Part shown: positions 44,123 to 54,259 of the stretch, piece after piece | Numbering within the stretch: position 1 is the stretch's first letter | How the letters are laid out: every line of letters starts with the position of its first letter | Source of the DNA: Blautia schinkii DSM 10518 | GTDB taxonomy: Bacteria; Bacillota; Clostridia; Lachnospirales; Lachnospiraceae | Direction of reading: 5' to 3' | Assembly: GCA_000702025.1 (NCBI GenBank) | Contig: JNKJ01000011.1 | Coordinates: 186,001 to 250,000 of the forward strand | DNA length: 64,000 bases | Notes under the pieces: generated by a model | Seen by the model: the letters and a program-made list of their open reading frames with translations, nothing else | What the model was told of the DNA's origin: nothing | Database searches by the model: none | Program-made: the position numbers and the translations under genes

Positions 44123-45341
44123 CTCTCAACCACTCCGCTTGTTTTTCCTCCAATTGTTTCAGCAGATTCTGTGCTACAACATCTCCATTGAAATTAGCTC
44201 TTACATAGTCGCAGCCAGTTTTAGCAATCTTCTCAAGTTCAACTTGATGCTCATCCATTTGATAATATTCAATAACACGTTTTAAATCTTCTTTTGTTCC
44301 GTCATAAATAATATAATGGACACCAGGAATCAAGCCCCAATCTCTGTAAGCAGGAATATCTAAGCCGATATATGCGCACCCACAAGCCATTCCTTCAACA
44401 AACCCAATGCCAGGAATTCCCAGAACTTCTTCACCAACAATACACATCTTGTAGCTGTTGAAAGCTTCAACCATATCGAATGAATAGTATTTTTCCTGCC
44501 TTCCAACATGAATCCGATTATAAACTTTTTTATATATCTTAACAGGAAAAAAATCTGTGTCATTCACTTTCTTTCCTTCATTATCTTCCAGATAATCACT
44601 GCTTGTGCAGTAAATTGTATTTTTAAAATACTCAGGATTATCTTTAATCTGCTTTCTGGTTGGCTGATTACAAGAGTCACCATAGGTATTTAAAAACTCA
44701 TTATGAACTTTATAAGTGATTGTTCCAGTAGCAAATGCCATATTCATTCTTTTATTAAAAGGAACTTTGTCTTGAAAACGTTTAGCATATACAAACGGAT
44801 GCGTTATCCAAGGCTTGTTCGTATGATAGTAACGGCGATATAGTTCGCAATTTGTTTCCAAATTCACCTCACCGAACAGGCAGTTCACATTAGCTTTGTT
44901 GATTTCATCACTTTCACCTTCTTTACCATGAAAATGAAGCATACTCAAAGCTTTAAAAGCATAGACACCATTCATCCCTCGATAATTATCTGAACAAACA
45001 TTATAGAGAATCACCAAATCATCCTGTTTAATTTCTGAAACACTTTTTAAAACTGTAATTTTATTCATATCAATACCATTGACCTTCATAGTCTTTCTAT
45101 TTTCAGCAAAACGAAAAAAATTCAATACCTTCATCAACGCATCATTATTATTTCTCAGCCACGAAAATCCTCTATCATTGATATAGTTACAAATTTCATA
45201 CTCAGGATGGTCTACCAAATAATTCATTATATATCCATGCTTTAATGCTAAAGAAAATTTAAATAGGTAAACCGAGGCAGTCTTAACCAACATCCAATCA
45301 GAATGCAAATTCACAAATACAATTCGTTTTCTTTCTCTCAT
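44109..45341 (-). CDS. GT-B type glycosyltransferase (family 4/1-like)
   Basis: 410 residues. The C-terminal nucleotide-binding half has EVLGIPGIGFVEGMACGCAY with the E(x7)E pattern and later IIYDGTKEDLKRVIEYYQ. The N-terminus (RKRIVFVNLHSDWMLVKTAS) is divergent. Its start overlaps the previous gene's stop by 4 nt (ATGA), a sign of tight coupling. Donor and acceptor unknown. Confidence 0.78.
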   Translation of the reverse strand: MRERKRIVFVNLHSDWMLVKTASVYLFKFSLALKHGYIMNYLVDHPEYEICNYINDRGFSWLRNNNDALMKVLNFFRFAENRKTMKVNGIDMNKITVLKSVSEIKQDDLVILYNVCSDNYRGMNGVYAFKALSMLHFHGKEGESDEINKANVNCLFGEVNLETNCELYRRYYHTNKPWITHPFVYAKRFQDKVPFNKRMNMAFATGTITYKVHNEFLNTYGDSCNQPTRKQIKDNPEYFKNTIYCTSSDYLEDNEGKKVNDTDFFPVKIYKKVYNRIHVGRQEKYYSFDMVEAFNSYKMCIVGEEVLGIPGIGFVEGMACGCAYIGLDIPAYRDWGLIPGVHYIIYDGTKEDLKRVIEYYQMDEHQVELEKIAKTGCDYVRANFNGDVVAQNLLKQLEEKQAEWLRDGKI

Positions 45342-46452
45342 GATTCAAACAAGTCCTCCATTTCCTGTACCATATGGTCTATACTATACTTTTCAAGCTT
45401 TATAGGATCAACTGTTAGCACTATTTTCTCATTCAAAACATCATTGAGTTTTTGCGCCCAAAAAGCGGCTGACTCTTCCAACGGAAGATATAGAGTGGAT
45501 CCACAATTTGCTTCCGCAGGTGTTGTTGTTGATGTAACACAGGGCAATCCCGCTGCTTGTGCTTCAATTAAAACAATTCCAAGACCTTCAAAGTTGCTCG
45601 GGAGAAAAAATACATCTACACAACGGAGAATTTCCGGAACATCTGATCTGGCACCCAGCATATGTATACGCTCAGCAATACCATAGGTATTAATTCTGTC
45701 AAATACCTGTTCTTCCATATCTCCGATTCCAATCCAAACAAAGTCGCAATCATCACGAATTTTGAATAATTCATTCATGACATCAACAATAAAAATTGGA
45801 TTTTTTTGAAATGTGATTCTTCCAATTGTACTGATATTATATTTTTTCCGAAGTCCCAACTTTTTTTCTTTTCATCAAAATTACAAGATCGCCGAAATTC
45901 CGAAAAATCGATACCATTATGAACTACTTTGGAATATTTATCACTTTTCCATTTTTGATGAAAAAGGAAATCCATTGCTATTTCGGAACATCCGCCTCTA
46001 CGATTGGAAAAATTCCAACACAACCATCTCATTAAGGTCTGGTACAATGTTACACACAGTTTCCTACCGACCTGAAGCTCTTTCTCTTGCTTGGAATTAT
46101 GAGAATGGCACTCACGGACTGGAACACCCGCCAACCAGGAGATAAATAGGTTTGGTCCATTAAATAAATCTATGTTTGTTTGAAAAATATCATACCTTTC
46201 TTTTCTTAACTCTTTATATAGCAATAATAGATGCCTTAATTTTTCCTTTATGTTTTTGAATGAACATGTCCATATAATGCGAACACCTGTAGTTTTCAAA
46301 TCATTTAGTTTCGGCCCTGGCTTTTTAGGGTCCATAGAAAGAACAACTGTCACACTATAGCCATCTTTCATTAATCCCTCGCACATATTTATCACAAATG
46401 TATCTGTTCCACCAAAACTTAAACTATTTTGCAATATACATACTTTTCTCAT
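45338..46452 (-). pseudogene. Family-4 glycosyltransferase split by a frameshift at an A7 tract
   Basis: Start ATG 46452 after AAAGGTGA. The N-terminal half (KVCILQNSLSFGGTDTFVIN, acceptor domain) ends in a wrong-frame tail at 45775. The C-terminal half in the -1 frame has ISTIGRITFQKNPIF, FVWIGIGDMEE and FLPSNFEGLGIVLIEAQAAG, the normal GT4 domain. The frames meet at AAGAAAAAAAG (A7, 45867-45861): one added A, or a -1 slip on AAA-AAA-AGT, joins them as KKKKLGLRKKYN. So it may be a mutant, a phase-variable gene, or a gene using slippage. About 370 residues when joined. Confidence 0.75.
45861..45867 (-). repeat. A7 slippery tract in the GT4 gene
   Basis: The coding strand has A7 followed by G, giving an A-AAA-AAG heptamer in the -1 register. 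This is the site where the two halves of the GT4 gene change frame. Confidence 0.6.
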
Positions 46453-46463
46453 AAAACTCACCT

Positions 46464-47537
46464 TTACCAAAACTTAAATTGATACGGCACGAACCCCATT
46501 CCACTTGAAGCAGTCGGACTTGCTATCAAAAAAATTACAACAACATATATAAAAATCAACAACTTAGCTATTTTTTTGCTATTATCATTAAATAGAAATA
46601 TACACTGTGGAATTAGAAATACTTGTACCATTAGAAAATACTCACCAATTCTCTTTGCAAACGCATTAGAAAATCCGAGATACTGACAAATTGCACCGAC
46701 CGCCATCATCATGATTAGCAAGTCATTTCTCTTATCGATAGCAATGAGTTCTGTTCTAAAAATAAAAAAAATAATAGTAATTAAAGAATAAAGCCAAAAT
46801 GTTCTATTTCTTCCTTCAACGGCATCAACGGCGTAAGTTTCATATCTGCCATTCATAACATTTCCTAATACCCATTGCAAATTCATGATAATAAATAGAC
46901 ACCCCACAACAATCAGCACTTTTTTGAGTGTACTTAAATCCCCTCCATCATTTATGAAAAAATATACTAATAAAAATACAATAGCCGTTGAATGAAATAA
47001 AAATGCTACTGCTACGAATAAAACAAATCTAATTGGTTTTCTTTCATAAACAAACTTCAACGAAAACATTAAAAAGCCTAATGCAATGCCCTGTTTGCAT
47101 GCAGAAAGAGAAAAAATAAATGGACTAAACATATAGATAAATATAATCATTTGCTGGATATCCACATCATTCCATTCTCTCAGTATATATGAAATACCAG
47201 GAATCAATGATAGAATCGCTAAAATCATCAGATATGCTCGTTCCGAGTTAAACACTGTTGCAATTTTAGTGATTAAATAGAATGCTATAGGATCCCCAGT
47301 TTCATATCCTGCAATAATAGACTCATACGTTATATCAAATGAATTATCATAATTCAAAACATAACTACCATAGTCATAACCAATATTATACCTAAATGTT
47401 GCTAAAAAAACAGGTGGGATAATGACTAAAAAGAGCTTAATAACATTGTTCTTTATATTCATCCTACATATCAGTCCTGAAAGACCAAAAGTCCCAACAT
47501 AAAATAGTATACTTCCTACAACAGACAATTGCCCCAT
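46464..47537 (-). CDS. wzy: Polysaccharide polymerase (Wzy, EpsG family)
   Basis: 357 residues with about 10-11 membrane helices. The EpsG signature FRYNIGYDYGSYVLNYD lies near residue 50, and the large extracytoplasmic loop and late KRIGEYFLMVQVFLIPQ fit. It polymerises flipped repeat units under control of the Wzz kinases. AAGGGAGG before the ATG. Confidence 0.85.
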   Translation of the reverse strand: MGQLSVVGSILFYVGTFGLSGLICRMNIKNNVIKLFLVIIPPVFLATFRYNIGYDYGSYVLNYDNSFDITYESIIAGYETGDPIAFYLITKIATVFNSERAYLMILAILSLIPGISYILREWNDVDIQQMIIFIYMFSPFIFSLSACKQGIALGFLMFSLKFVYERKPIRFVLFVAVAFLFHSTAIVFLLVYFFINDGGDLSTLKKVLIVVGCLFIIMNLQWVLGNVMNGRYETYAVDAVEGRNRTFWLYSLITIIFFIFRTELIAIDKRNDLLIMMMAVGAICQYLGFSNAFAKRIGEYFLMVQVFLIPQCIFLFNDNSKKIAKLLIFIYVVVIFLIASPTASSGMGFVPYQFKFW

Positions 47538-47566
47538 CCATTTCCCTCCCTTGTATATCGATTTTG

Positions 47567-48118
47567 CTAAAGCTTTTTAATCATTTGCACCGGAATACCT
47601 CCATACAAAGCACCACTTTCCTTAAGATCCTTATTGACCAGAGACATACTACTAATCTTAATATTATCAGCAATTTGAACCTTACCGATAACTTTTGCTC
47701 CCACACCAATAGAGATACTGTTCGCTAGAATTGGAGCATCCAATGGTCCAAAGTCCGAACCTTTATTCCCAATACAATTATTGCCATACAATTCGCAATC
47801 ATCACCTATAATTGCCCCACCATTAACCACAATATTATTATGATAAATTCTTATTCTTCTGCCAAATTCATTTGGTCCCAGTTCAATTCCTAATTTTTCG
47901 CCAAGAATATTCTTCTTTCTTGTATAATAAAAACAAAGAACTATTTTTAATATTGAATTACAATTCAAAGAATAGTATCCCGCTTTGCGTGCAACAATTA
48001 TGTATTTTCCTCTTTGATATACCGGATTATGCGTCATCATTCTATATATTCTTTTAAACCATTCACCATAATAGTATTCTTTATCTTCGGCAATTGCTAT
48101 TTTCAAAAATTGGTTCAT
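47567..48118 (-). CDS. Left-handed beta-helix acyltransferase (CysE/serine-acetyltransferase-like)
   Basis: 183 residues. The hexapeptide rungs read NNIVVNGGAIIGDDCELYGN, CIGNKGSDFGPLDAPILAN and SISIGVGAKVIGKVQIAD, with an N-terminal helical part. Such proteins acetylate sugars or amino sugars in glycan loci. Its start overlaps the upstream gene's stop (ATGA). Confidence 0.85.
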   Translation of the reverse strand: MNQFLKIAIAEDKEYYYGEWFKRIYRMMTHNPVYQRGKYIIVARKAGYYSLNCNSILKIVLCFYYTRKKNILGEKLGIELGPNEFGRRIRIYHNNIVVNGGAIIGDDCELYGNNCIGNKGSDFGPLDAPILANSISIGVGAKVIGKVQIADNIKISSMSLVNKDLKESGALYGGIPVQMIKKL

Positions 48119-48927
48119 TTTTTTCTCCTACTATCCAAGTAATAATGATACATCTGCATTAGCTTTTTGGGAATCAATGCTGCTATTATTGGTTTAAATG
48201 CATATGGATAATAATATATAGGATAATGTAACATCCGATATCCGCCTAAGAAGACTTTTGTTGTCCCAATAGCCGCCTTCATTGTTCTTTTTTTATAATC
48301 AGAAATGGTTTCTCTATATCTATATAGTGGTTCTTGGATATTATGTACGGTAAACCCTTCTCGAAAGAAACGAAACCACAAATCAATATCTTCTGCACGC
48401 ATTGTTTCCGGTACAGACCTATAGCCATGTAATTTATCATATGCCGCTTTTCTCATCATTATTGTTGGGTGAGCACATGGGGCACCATGAATTAAGCATG
48501 TATTTTTCGGATTACCTTTGTTTAGTCGTATATACTCTGAACCGTTCCCTACAAAAACAATCACACTTGAACCAACACAAGTAATCTCAGGATGCTTATT
48601 CAGAAATGCAACTTCCCGGGCTAATCGTTCAGGCATATTTTCATCATCGGCATCCATTCGAGCAATATATTCTCCGGTTGCAACAAAAAGACAGTAATTT
48701 AATGTTGCTGCTAATTTCTTATTTTCTTTATTCTTCAATAAAACTATTTTCCCAGGGTATTTACGCTGATAGCTCTTTGCAATCTCATAAGTATTGTCTT
48801 TCGATCCATCATCACACATAATTAGTTCCCAATTGGTATATGTTTGCGCCAAAACAGAGTCGATAGCTGTTGGTAACGTCTGCGCACAGTTATAGATACC
48901 CATTATGATTGAAACTTTCGCAGTCAT
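48115..48927 (-). CDS. Family-2 glycosyltransferase
   Basis: 270 residues: KVSIIMGIYNCAQTLPTAID, MCDDGSKDNTYEIAKSYQ, ARMDADDENMPERL (DXD) and RAEDIDLWFRFFREG. A complete GT-A domain with a short C-terminal end and a basic tail (YYLDSRRKK). GGAGGGATAATA before the ATG. Confidence 0.9.
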   Translation of the reverse strand: MTAKVSIIMGIYNCAQTLPTAIDSVLAQTYTNWELIMCDDGSKDNTYEIAKSYQRKYPGKIVLLKNKENKKLAATLNYCLFVATGEYIARMDADDENMPERLAREVAFLNKHPEITCVGSSVIVFVGNGSEYIRLNKGNPKNTCLIHGAPCAHPTIMMRKAAYDKLHGYRSVPETMRAEDIDLWFRFFREGFTVHNIQEPLYRYRETISDYKKRTMKAAIGTTKVFLGGYRMLHYPIYYYPYAFKPIIAALIPKKLMQMYHYYLDSRRKK

Positions 48928-48929
48928 TA

Positions 48930-50078
48930 TTATCCCTCCTGTTGATTCTTTAGCAGTCTTATGCGGTCATCTAAAATATACTGTTGCAACTTATTTTGTG
49001 CAAACCTCTCCTTCACGTAAGCTATTCCCGCCTCGGCATACTGTTGCGCAATCGTAGGGTTTTCCATAAGCCAACACATTGCCGAATACAGAGCCTGTTC
49101 ATCCTTCACTGGAACTATAACCCCCGTTTTGTGATGCTCCATTGCATCAACAGGACCCGGGATATCTGTAACAATCACAGGCAATCCCATAGCCTCTGCC
49201 TCCACGACGCCCATACCAAAACCTTCCCGATAACTTGGCAAAATATAGCAATCCATGGCCGCTAAGTATTTTTCAACAGCATTAGTATATCCTGTGTAAA
49301 CAACCCGATTACAAGACTTTGACCAGTCATAAAGCTCTTTGCTGATTGTTGCATCAACCTCACTAGGACCGACCATCACAAGATATGTATTATTTCCTGA
49401 CATCTTAAACGCTTTAAGGAGTTCATTAACTCCTTTATCCCTTGTTATTCGACCAACAAAACCGAACACAAAGGAATTTTTAGGTATTCCCAGTTTTTCT
49501 TGAATTTCTTCTCTATATTCTTTTTTATGCTCAACATCAAATTTTTTCAAATCAACCCCACAAGCACTTCCATTCCATATTACTGAGCTTTTTTCTTCAG
49601 GGTACAAACCTGCCTCCTGAGCAAATCTCAAATTACTTTTGCTATCGGGTTCTATCCATGTGGATAACTTGCATACCAATTTTTCTTCGGCCCTAAATAT
49701 TTTCCTCTTTATGCCCTCAAAACCAGCAAACACCATGCCCCATTGGCAATACAATCGAACCGGCACTTTTGCTAAAAATCCTGCCATAGCTGCATAAAGT
49801 GATGCATTTGGAGTAGAGTATTGAACAAGATCAAACTTCTCTCTTTCAAAAATCCGTTTCATTTCCAACATTGCCCTAACTCCACCGATACTTATCCCCC
49901 GTTCCATATGAACAGGGTAATAATGTATATAACAAGGAAGTGATTGAACAAATTCATCATTCGGGCTACAAATAAAACTAATATCCCAGTCTGTATTTTC
50001 ATGTATAAATTCTGCAGTCTTTATCACAAATACCTTTAATGTTAATGATATGGTTGTAATAAAACATATTTTCTTCAT
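48930..50078 (-). CDS. Family-4 glycosyltransferase
   Basis: 382 residues. GT-B fold: VFGFVGRITRDKGVNELLKA starts the C-terminal domain, YILPSYREGFGMGVVEAEAM has the E(x7)E pattern, and GPVDAMEHHKTGVIVPVKDE completes it. The N-terminal acceptor half is intact. AGGAG 8 nt before the ATG. It is the first gene after an IS scar, so transcription must cross the scar or start close by. Confidence 0.92.
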   Translation of the reverse strand: MKKICFITTISLTLKVFVIKTAEFIHENTDWDISFICSPNDEFVQSLPCYIHYYPVHMERGISIGGVRAMLEMKRIFEREKFDLVQYSTPNASLYAAMAGFLAKVPVRLYCQWGMVFAGFEGIKRKIFRAEEKLVCKLSTWIEPDSKSNLRFAQEAGLYPEEKSSVIWNGSACGVDLKKFDVEHKKEYREEIQEKLGIPKNSFVFGFVGRITRDKGVNELLKAFKMSGNNTYLVMVGPSEVDATISKELYDWSKSCNRVVYTGYTNAVEKYLAAMDCYILPSYREGFGMGVVEAEAMGLPVIVTDIPGPVDAMEHHKTGVIVPVKDEQALYSAMCWLMENPTIAQQYAEAGIAYVKERFAQNKLQQYILDDRIRLLKNQQEG

Positions 50079-50101
50079 TTACTTACTCCTGCTGTAACTG
50101 T

Positions 50102-51165
50102 GGTAGTGTCAAAATCCCACCTGTTTTTTTGTATTTATATTTATTAAAACATTATTTTTAAGGGAGATGTGTAATAAAAAGAACAGTGACCTCCATTTTT
50201 GTGTATAATGTAAATCGCCACAACCAACAAAAACAAAAGGAGTCATTGCTCATAGACATTATACTCTATTTACTTCATTACCAATATAAACAAATCTGCT
50301 GGCTCATTAACTTTATCTGTAGATACATTCCACTCAAGCAGTAGACTTTTGATAATTCCCAAAATCATATCCAAATCCGTGTATCCTTGCCGTGCGAATG
50401 ACTTTCAAACTTCTCAAGGAACTTCCACAGCACTTCAAATTCACTGCTGACGGTTACAGTGCCAATCCCCTGACTGCCCAGGAGTTTTCCAAGAGTTTGG
50501 AGATAAATTTAAGTTCAATATTACCCAAATAATTTGACTTACCAACGACGATGAGGTGTCAAAATAATTCTGACCATTCAAATAGATGATTGATAGATTC
50601 AATCGTACATACAAGGCTTCTTGCAGCCCTACCAATGGTTTTGATAACATCAACGGTGCTAACTATGATCTGGTTCTCTGGGTTGCTTAATACAATTTTC
50701 TCCGTCCTCACAAACACACCAACTATAAAGTTCTAAATAATGTGGAAATGCTTAGAGTTCCCGGAAATATGACGGGTAAATGGCAGTTTCTCGTCTTCCT
50801 TGGTCCGCAGACAATTCTAAATATACAACACCATGCTACTGCTTAAAGGGAGCGGAACCGTTGTCAAGGAAGCAGTGAAATGTCGCAGTGCATCGCACGA
50901 GGATATGCCGTAAAAATTCCTTAACATAAAATTCTCGGATTATCCTGTTTCAGCAAAAAGGGGCGAGTGCGCCCTTTTCCTTCTTTCCGGTGAGGGTTGG
51001 TTTCGGCAAAGCCTATATCGAGTCAAAAGACAAGCCCCTTCCGGTTACTTAAGGCAGCGCCCTATTCCCTCGGAGCGCTATTCGTAATCAGTATTTACAG
51101 TTTTCAATGTTCGTTTGAGCCTTATTTTTTTGACTGAGTTTTTTCATAAATCATTCGACACTACC
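50102..51165 (+). mobile_element. Decayed IS element with a DDE transposase relic
   Basis: Short inverted ends GGTAGTGTC (50102-50110) and GACACTACC (51157-51165) bound 1064 bp. Inside, the plus strand shows a broken DDE transposase: LYLLHYQYKQICWLINF near 50275, FKLLKELPQHFKFTADGYSA at about 50410, and YKASCSPTNGFDNINGANYD at about 50625. There are internal stops (for example TAA inside WVA-YNFLRPHKH at about 50680). A hairpin AAAGGGG..GCGCCCTTT follows at about 50959. Family name not certain. Confidence 0.7.
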
Positions 51166-51169
51166 GACT

Positions 51170-51335
51170 CTAGAATTTCCCCTGATGTTTCTTCCTAGAT
51201 ATCCTTTACGGTCAAATAAGCAACATTTAGTCTATCACCTGCTTCACCATTTCGAAGTCCATGGTCAAACGTGTCGCAGAATTTACTGTTGTCATCGTAC
51301 GGAACTGTGGCTACACTCTCGCAATCTTCCACTTT
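51170..51335 (-). pseudogene. Fragment of an IS1182-type transposase
   Basis: Minus-strand codons read EETSGEILES and, further upstream, FDHGLRNGE-type sequence similar to TNQVTDHGLLYTTMEG of the intact element at 43.0 kb. It is an old, degraded copy next to the IS scar. From 51336 to 51726 I see nothing recognisable. Confidence 0.55.
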
Positions 51336-51726
51336 TCTTCTACTTTTCTTCTATCCCCATCCTTTAGCTCTCTACACGCTCGCAGAGAAACTTATACCTT
51401 TATAGATTCTTCTTCGCCCGTCATAAGGTGGCCCCTTTTATTAAATTTAACTATACTGTTCCAATCTATCAGTTCTGTGTCATATGACTTTCCACAATTC
51501 ATTTATATTTCTAAATCAAAGCGCTTTATCATAATTCTCTTACTTTCACTTATTAGAAATACTGAATCGCAAAAAGTCACCATACTTTTTGTCGCATCTT
51601 GTAATTCTGCGTTCTATGTATCACAAAGCAATCTGAATGCCTTGATTTATCAAACTACTGGTTCAACTTCTTTTAAAATACTATAATCTGTTCTCCCAAC
51701 TATACAATCAAGCGTAGTTTTATATA

Positions 51727-52371
51727 TTAAAAATACAATCCCTCTGTATTTTTAAACCATATGCATCTCATCCCAAGCTTTTGGGGAGCTATAAAATCTT
51801 TTTTTATATTATCTCCTATGTAACACATTTTAAAATAAGGTATTTCCCGAACAAAACATTTTTCCATTCTCTTTCGCATTAAACTGAAAGATTCAGTACA
51901 AGGTTTCCTATAATTTATACCTCCGAGTTCATCTGTGACAATAATATCATCAACGTATTTTTCTATGTTAAGATTTTCTATTTTCGCTCTCTGCCCTTCC
52001 GGCCTGCCATCTGTAATAATACCAATTTTGCGTCCTTGATTACGTATTTTTACTAACATCTCTACAACACCATCATACATATGGATATTAGGTATATGGC
52101 AATGATACTCTTCTACACACAAATTTTTTAATTCTTCTTTAAATATACCTTCCGATTGCAGAACTTCATTAAACACTAATTTTTTTTCTTCAAATGCTTT
52201 CCATAGTTTTTCTTCTGCATCATTAATCTGTGGTAATATTCTAGATACAGCTCTAAAGCCACTTTTAACATACTCTTTTTCGCTATAAAGCGTATCATCC
52301 AGATCAAACACGACAACTTCTATATCATCAATATACATCATAGCATGTGTAATATCAGAAATCTCAATCAT
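51727..52371 (-). CDS. HAD-superfamily hydrolase
   Basis: Start ATG 52371 with GGGGTGG before it (214 residues). Motif I VVFDLDDTLYSEKEYV, motif II IITDG, motif III Lys region NYRKPCTESF, motif IV YIGDNIKKDFIAPQKLG. A subfamily-I cap is present. It sits directly downstream of the ATP-grasp gene, which suggests they handle the same small-molecule substituent. Confidence 0.85.
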   Translation of the reverse strand: MIEISDITHAMMYIDDIEVVVFDLDDTLYSEKEYVKSGFRAVSRILPQINDAEEKLWKAFEEKKLVFNEVLQSEGIFKEELKNLCVEEYHCHIPNIHMYDGVVEMLVKIRNQGRKIGIITDGRPEGQRAKIENLNIEKYVDDIIVTDELGGINYRKPCTESFSLMRKRMEKCFVREIPYFKMCYIGDNIKKDFIAPQKLGMRCIWFKNTEGLYF

Positions 52372-52400
52372 GTTACCACCCCACAATCATCTAACTTTTA

Positions 52401-53360
52401 TTAATTAATACATATGCTTTGATCAAAACGGCTAAAAATTGCTCCATTCCTTGCAGCCCTATCTTCATATTTTAAGACTTCCCCTTTGAGCATTCGTATA
52501 ATAGCTTTTGCACTATCTGCTCCTGCTTTCATACTCAAAGGAGCACCGCCACCGAAACGAGGATTGATTTCTATGTAATAATCATCACCACTTATGTTTT
52601 CACGAATAAGCTGAACTGTAATTTGACCACAAGGTTTATAATTCATTATTAGAGTCTGCATTTCAGATATAATAGTTTCATCATAAATAATACGAGTTTT
52701 TGATACTTCACCAGCTCTGACTGCTATACGTTCTCTCGGTGTTATAAATATTGGACTACCATAATAGTCACATAATATATCTATCGTATATTCTTTACCC
52801 GAAATATAAGGCTGTATTACGTAATCTTTAATCTTATCAGCATATACTTTTAAATCAAAAATATTTTCAGCTTTATATGCATCAATGCTAGAGCTCCCAT
52901 CTTTAGGCTTAATGAAAGCTGGAAAACCTAATGCTCTCTCCTCATATTTTTCAATTGAATTAACTGTTTCAGGAGCTAATAAACCAAGTGATGCAAAATA
53001 CCCTGCTGTAAAATTCTTATCTCGACATACTTTTACCTTATCAACCGCACTAACTAGTACCTTTGTACCAATTCTCTCAAATCTATTTTTATTTTCTGCA
53101 AGCAATAGCAAGTCTGTATCTATTGTAGGGATCAAGCAATCAACTTTTTCTTCTTTACACAGTAAAAGAAGCTGTGGAATATATTGTTCATTATTAATAT
53201 CACAGATTCTTCTTATTCTATCACAAAAGAACAGTGCAGGGGCATCTGTTTTAATATCTACACCTATTAAAGTAACATTCTCATTAAGTTCTTGTGATGC
53301 ATTACGAAATGCCTGTATCAGTTCAACACGTCTTCCAACACTTGTAAATAGTATTTTCAT
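52401..53360 (-). CDS. ATP-grasp ligase (CarB/D-Ala-D-Ala-ligase-like)
   Basis: 319 residues. An N-terminal nucleotide-fold part (MKILFTSVGRRVELIQAF), an ATP-grasp core with PAFIKPKDGSSSIDAYK and VIQPYISGKEYTIDIL, and the metal-binding YYIEINPRFGGGAPLSMKAG. Such ligases in glycan loci attach amino acids or similar carboxylates. Its start overlaps the GT14 stop (ATGA). Acceptor unknown. Confidence 0.85.
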   Translation of the reverse strand: MKILFTSVGRRVELIQAFRNASQELNENVTLIGVDIKTDAPALFFCDRIRRICDINNEQYIPQLLLLCKEEKVDCLIPTIDTDLLLLAENKNRFERIGTKVLVSAVDKVKVCRDKNFTAGYFASLGLLAPETVNSIEKYEERALGFPAFIKPKDGSSSIDAYKAENIFDLKVYADKIKDYVIQPYISGKEYTIDILCDYYGSPIFITPRERIAVRAGEVSKTRIIYDETIISEMQTLIMNYKPCGQITVQLIRENISGDDYYIEINPRFGGGAPLSMKAGADSAKAIIRMLKGEVLKYEDRAARNGAIFSRFDQSICIN

Positions 53361-54259
53361 ATAGAATAACCGCTTTCCTTATATTTATCATACAAAGCAT
53401 TGTAAATCTTTATAATTACCTCTTTATCCTCTGTTTCATCGAATTTTCTCGCAAATAAATAACGTGTATTAAAATTCTCTGTCAAATCTTTTAAATCATT
53501 TATCACAAAAGTATATGGTGAATTCGCTTTTCTTCGGGTCCAATCTATATATCTTAAATTTCCCCAAGGCTGCTCTTTTTCATATACATTAAATTTGTAA
53601 GGAGAGGCTGCTACTTCAGTCTGTATCCACACTTCGTCCCCTCCTAAGGTATAACGATACATTTTCTTAATTTCCCTCTCTCTCTCTAATAGATACTCCA
53701 TAAATTCTTTAGTAATCGAAAAATAAGCCGAACCGTGATACAGGTCTTTACGCTTTCGATTTATTACTATTACCTTTTGCAACCTAACAAAAGAATGATT
53801 TAACACCTTTAACAAATAATTATTTCGGTACCATTGATTTTCCACAAAGAGATGCCAGTAGTTACATTTGTAATATGCAAAATCATAATTTATCTTTTCA
53901 AACTCTATAAATTCATAGCCTTTATGTTCTTCAAAAAATTCTTCTATAACATATCTGCTCATCATCGGCACGTCCGAGCCGGTTAAAAAGTGAATATAAT
54001 CTGGTTTAAACTTCTGTGCCTGTCGCATCATTTGCAATGTTGCAGAAACCTGTGTCCCCCCTCCCCAATTAATTTTTAGTTCAAGATATACGGTTTGTTT
54101 TCCTGCTATATTCAATATGCTATCTTGTAATTGATAATTGTTTGCTCTTTTATCTATTCCCAGTACAAAGTAGTGATTCTCTGCCACCAAACTATGTACT
54201 AACTTTTTAAGCTGCCAAAAATTATTATGAAACATAATCATAAAAACGTGTTTCATCAT
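53357..54259 (-). CDS. Core-2/I-branching-type N-acetylglucosaminyltransferase (GT14-like)
   Basis: 300 residues from ATG 54259, which overlaps the sugar-transferase stop (ATGA). The family pattern is clear: HVFMIMFHNNFWQLKKLVHS, HYFVLGIDKRAN, LELKINWGGGTQVSATLQMM, FLTGSDVPMMS and YHGSAYFSITKEFMEYLL, then GGDEVWIQTEVA. Probably adds a branching sugar to the repeat unit. Runs of C on the plus strand near 54056 are only six long. Confidence 0.85.
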   Translation of the reverse strand: MMKHVFMIMFHNNFWQLKKLVHSLVAENHYFVLGIDKRANNYQLQDSILNIAGKQTVYLELKINWGGGTQVSATLQMMRQAQKFKPDYIHFLTGSDVPMMSRYVIEEFFEEHKGYEFIEFEKINYDFAYYKCNYWHLFVENQWYRNNYLLKVLNHSFVRLQKVIVINRKRKDLYHGSAYFSITKEFMEYLLEREREIKKMYRYTLGGDEVWIQTEVAASPYKFNVYEKEQPWGNLRYIDWTRRKANSPYTFVINDLKDLTENFNTRYLFARKFDETEDKEVIIKIYNALYDKYKESGYSI

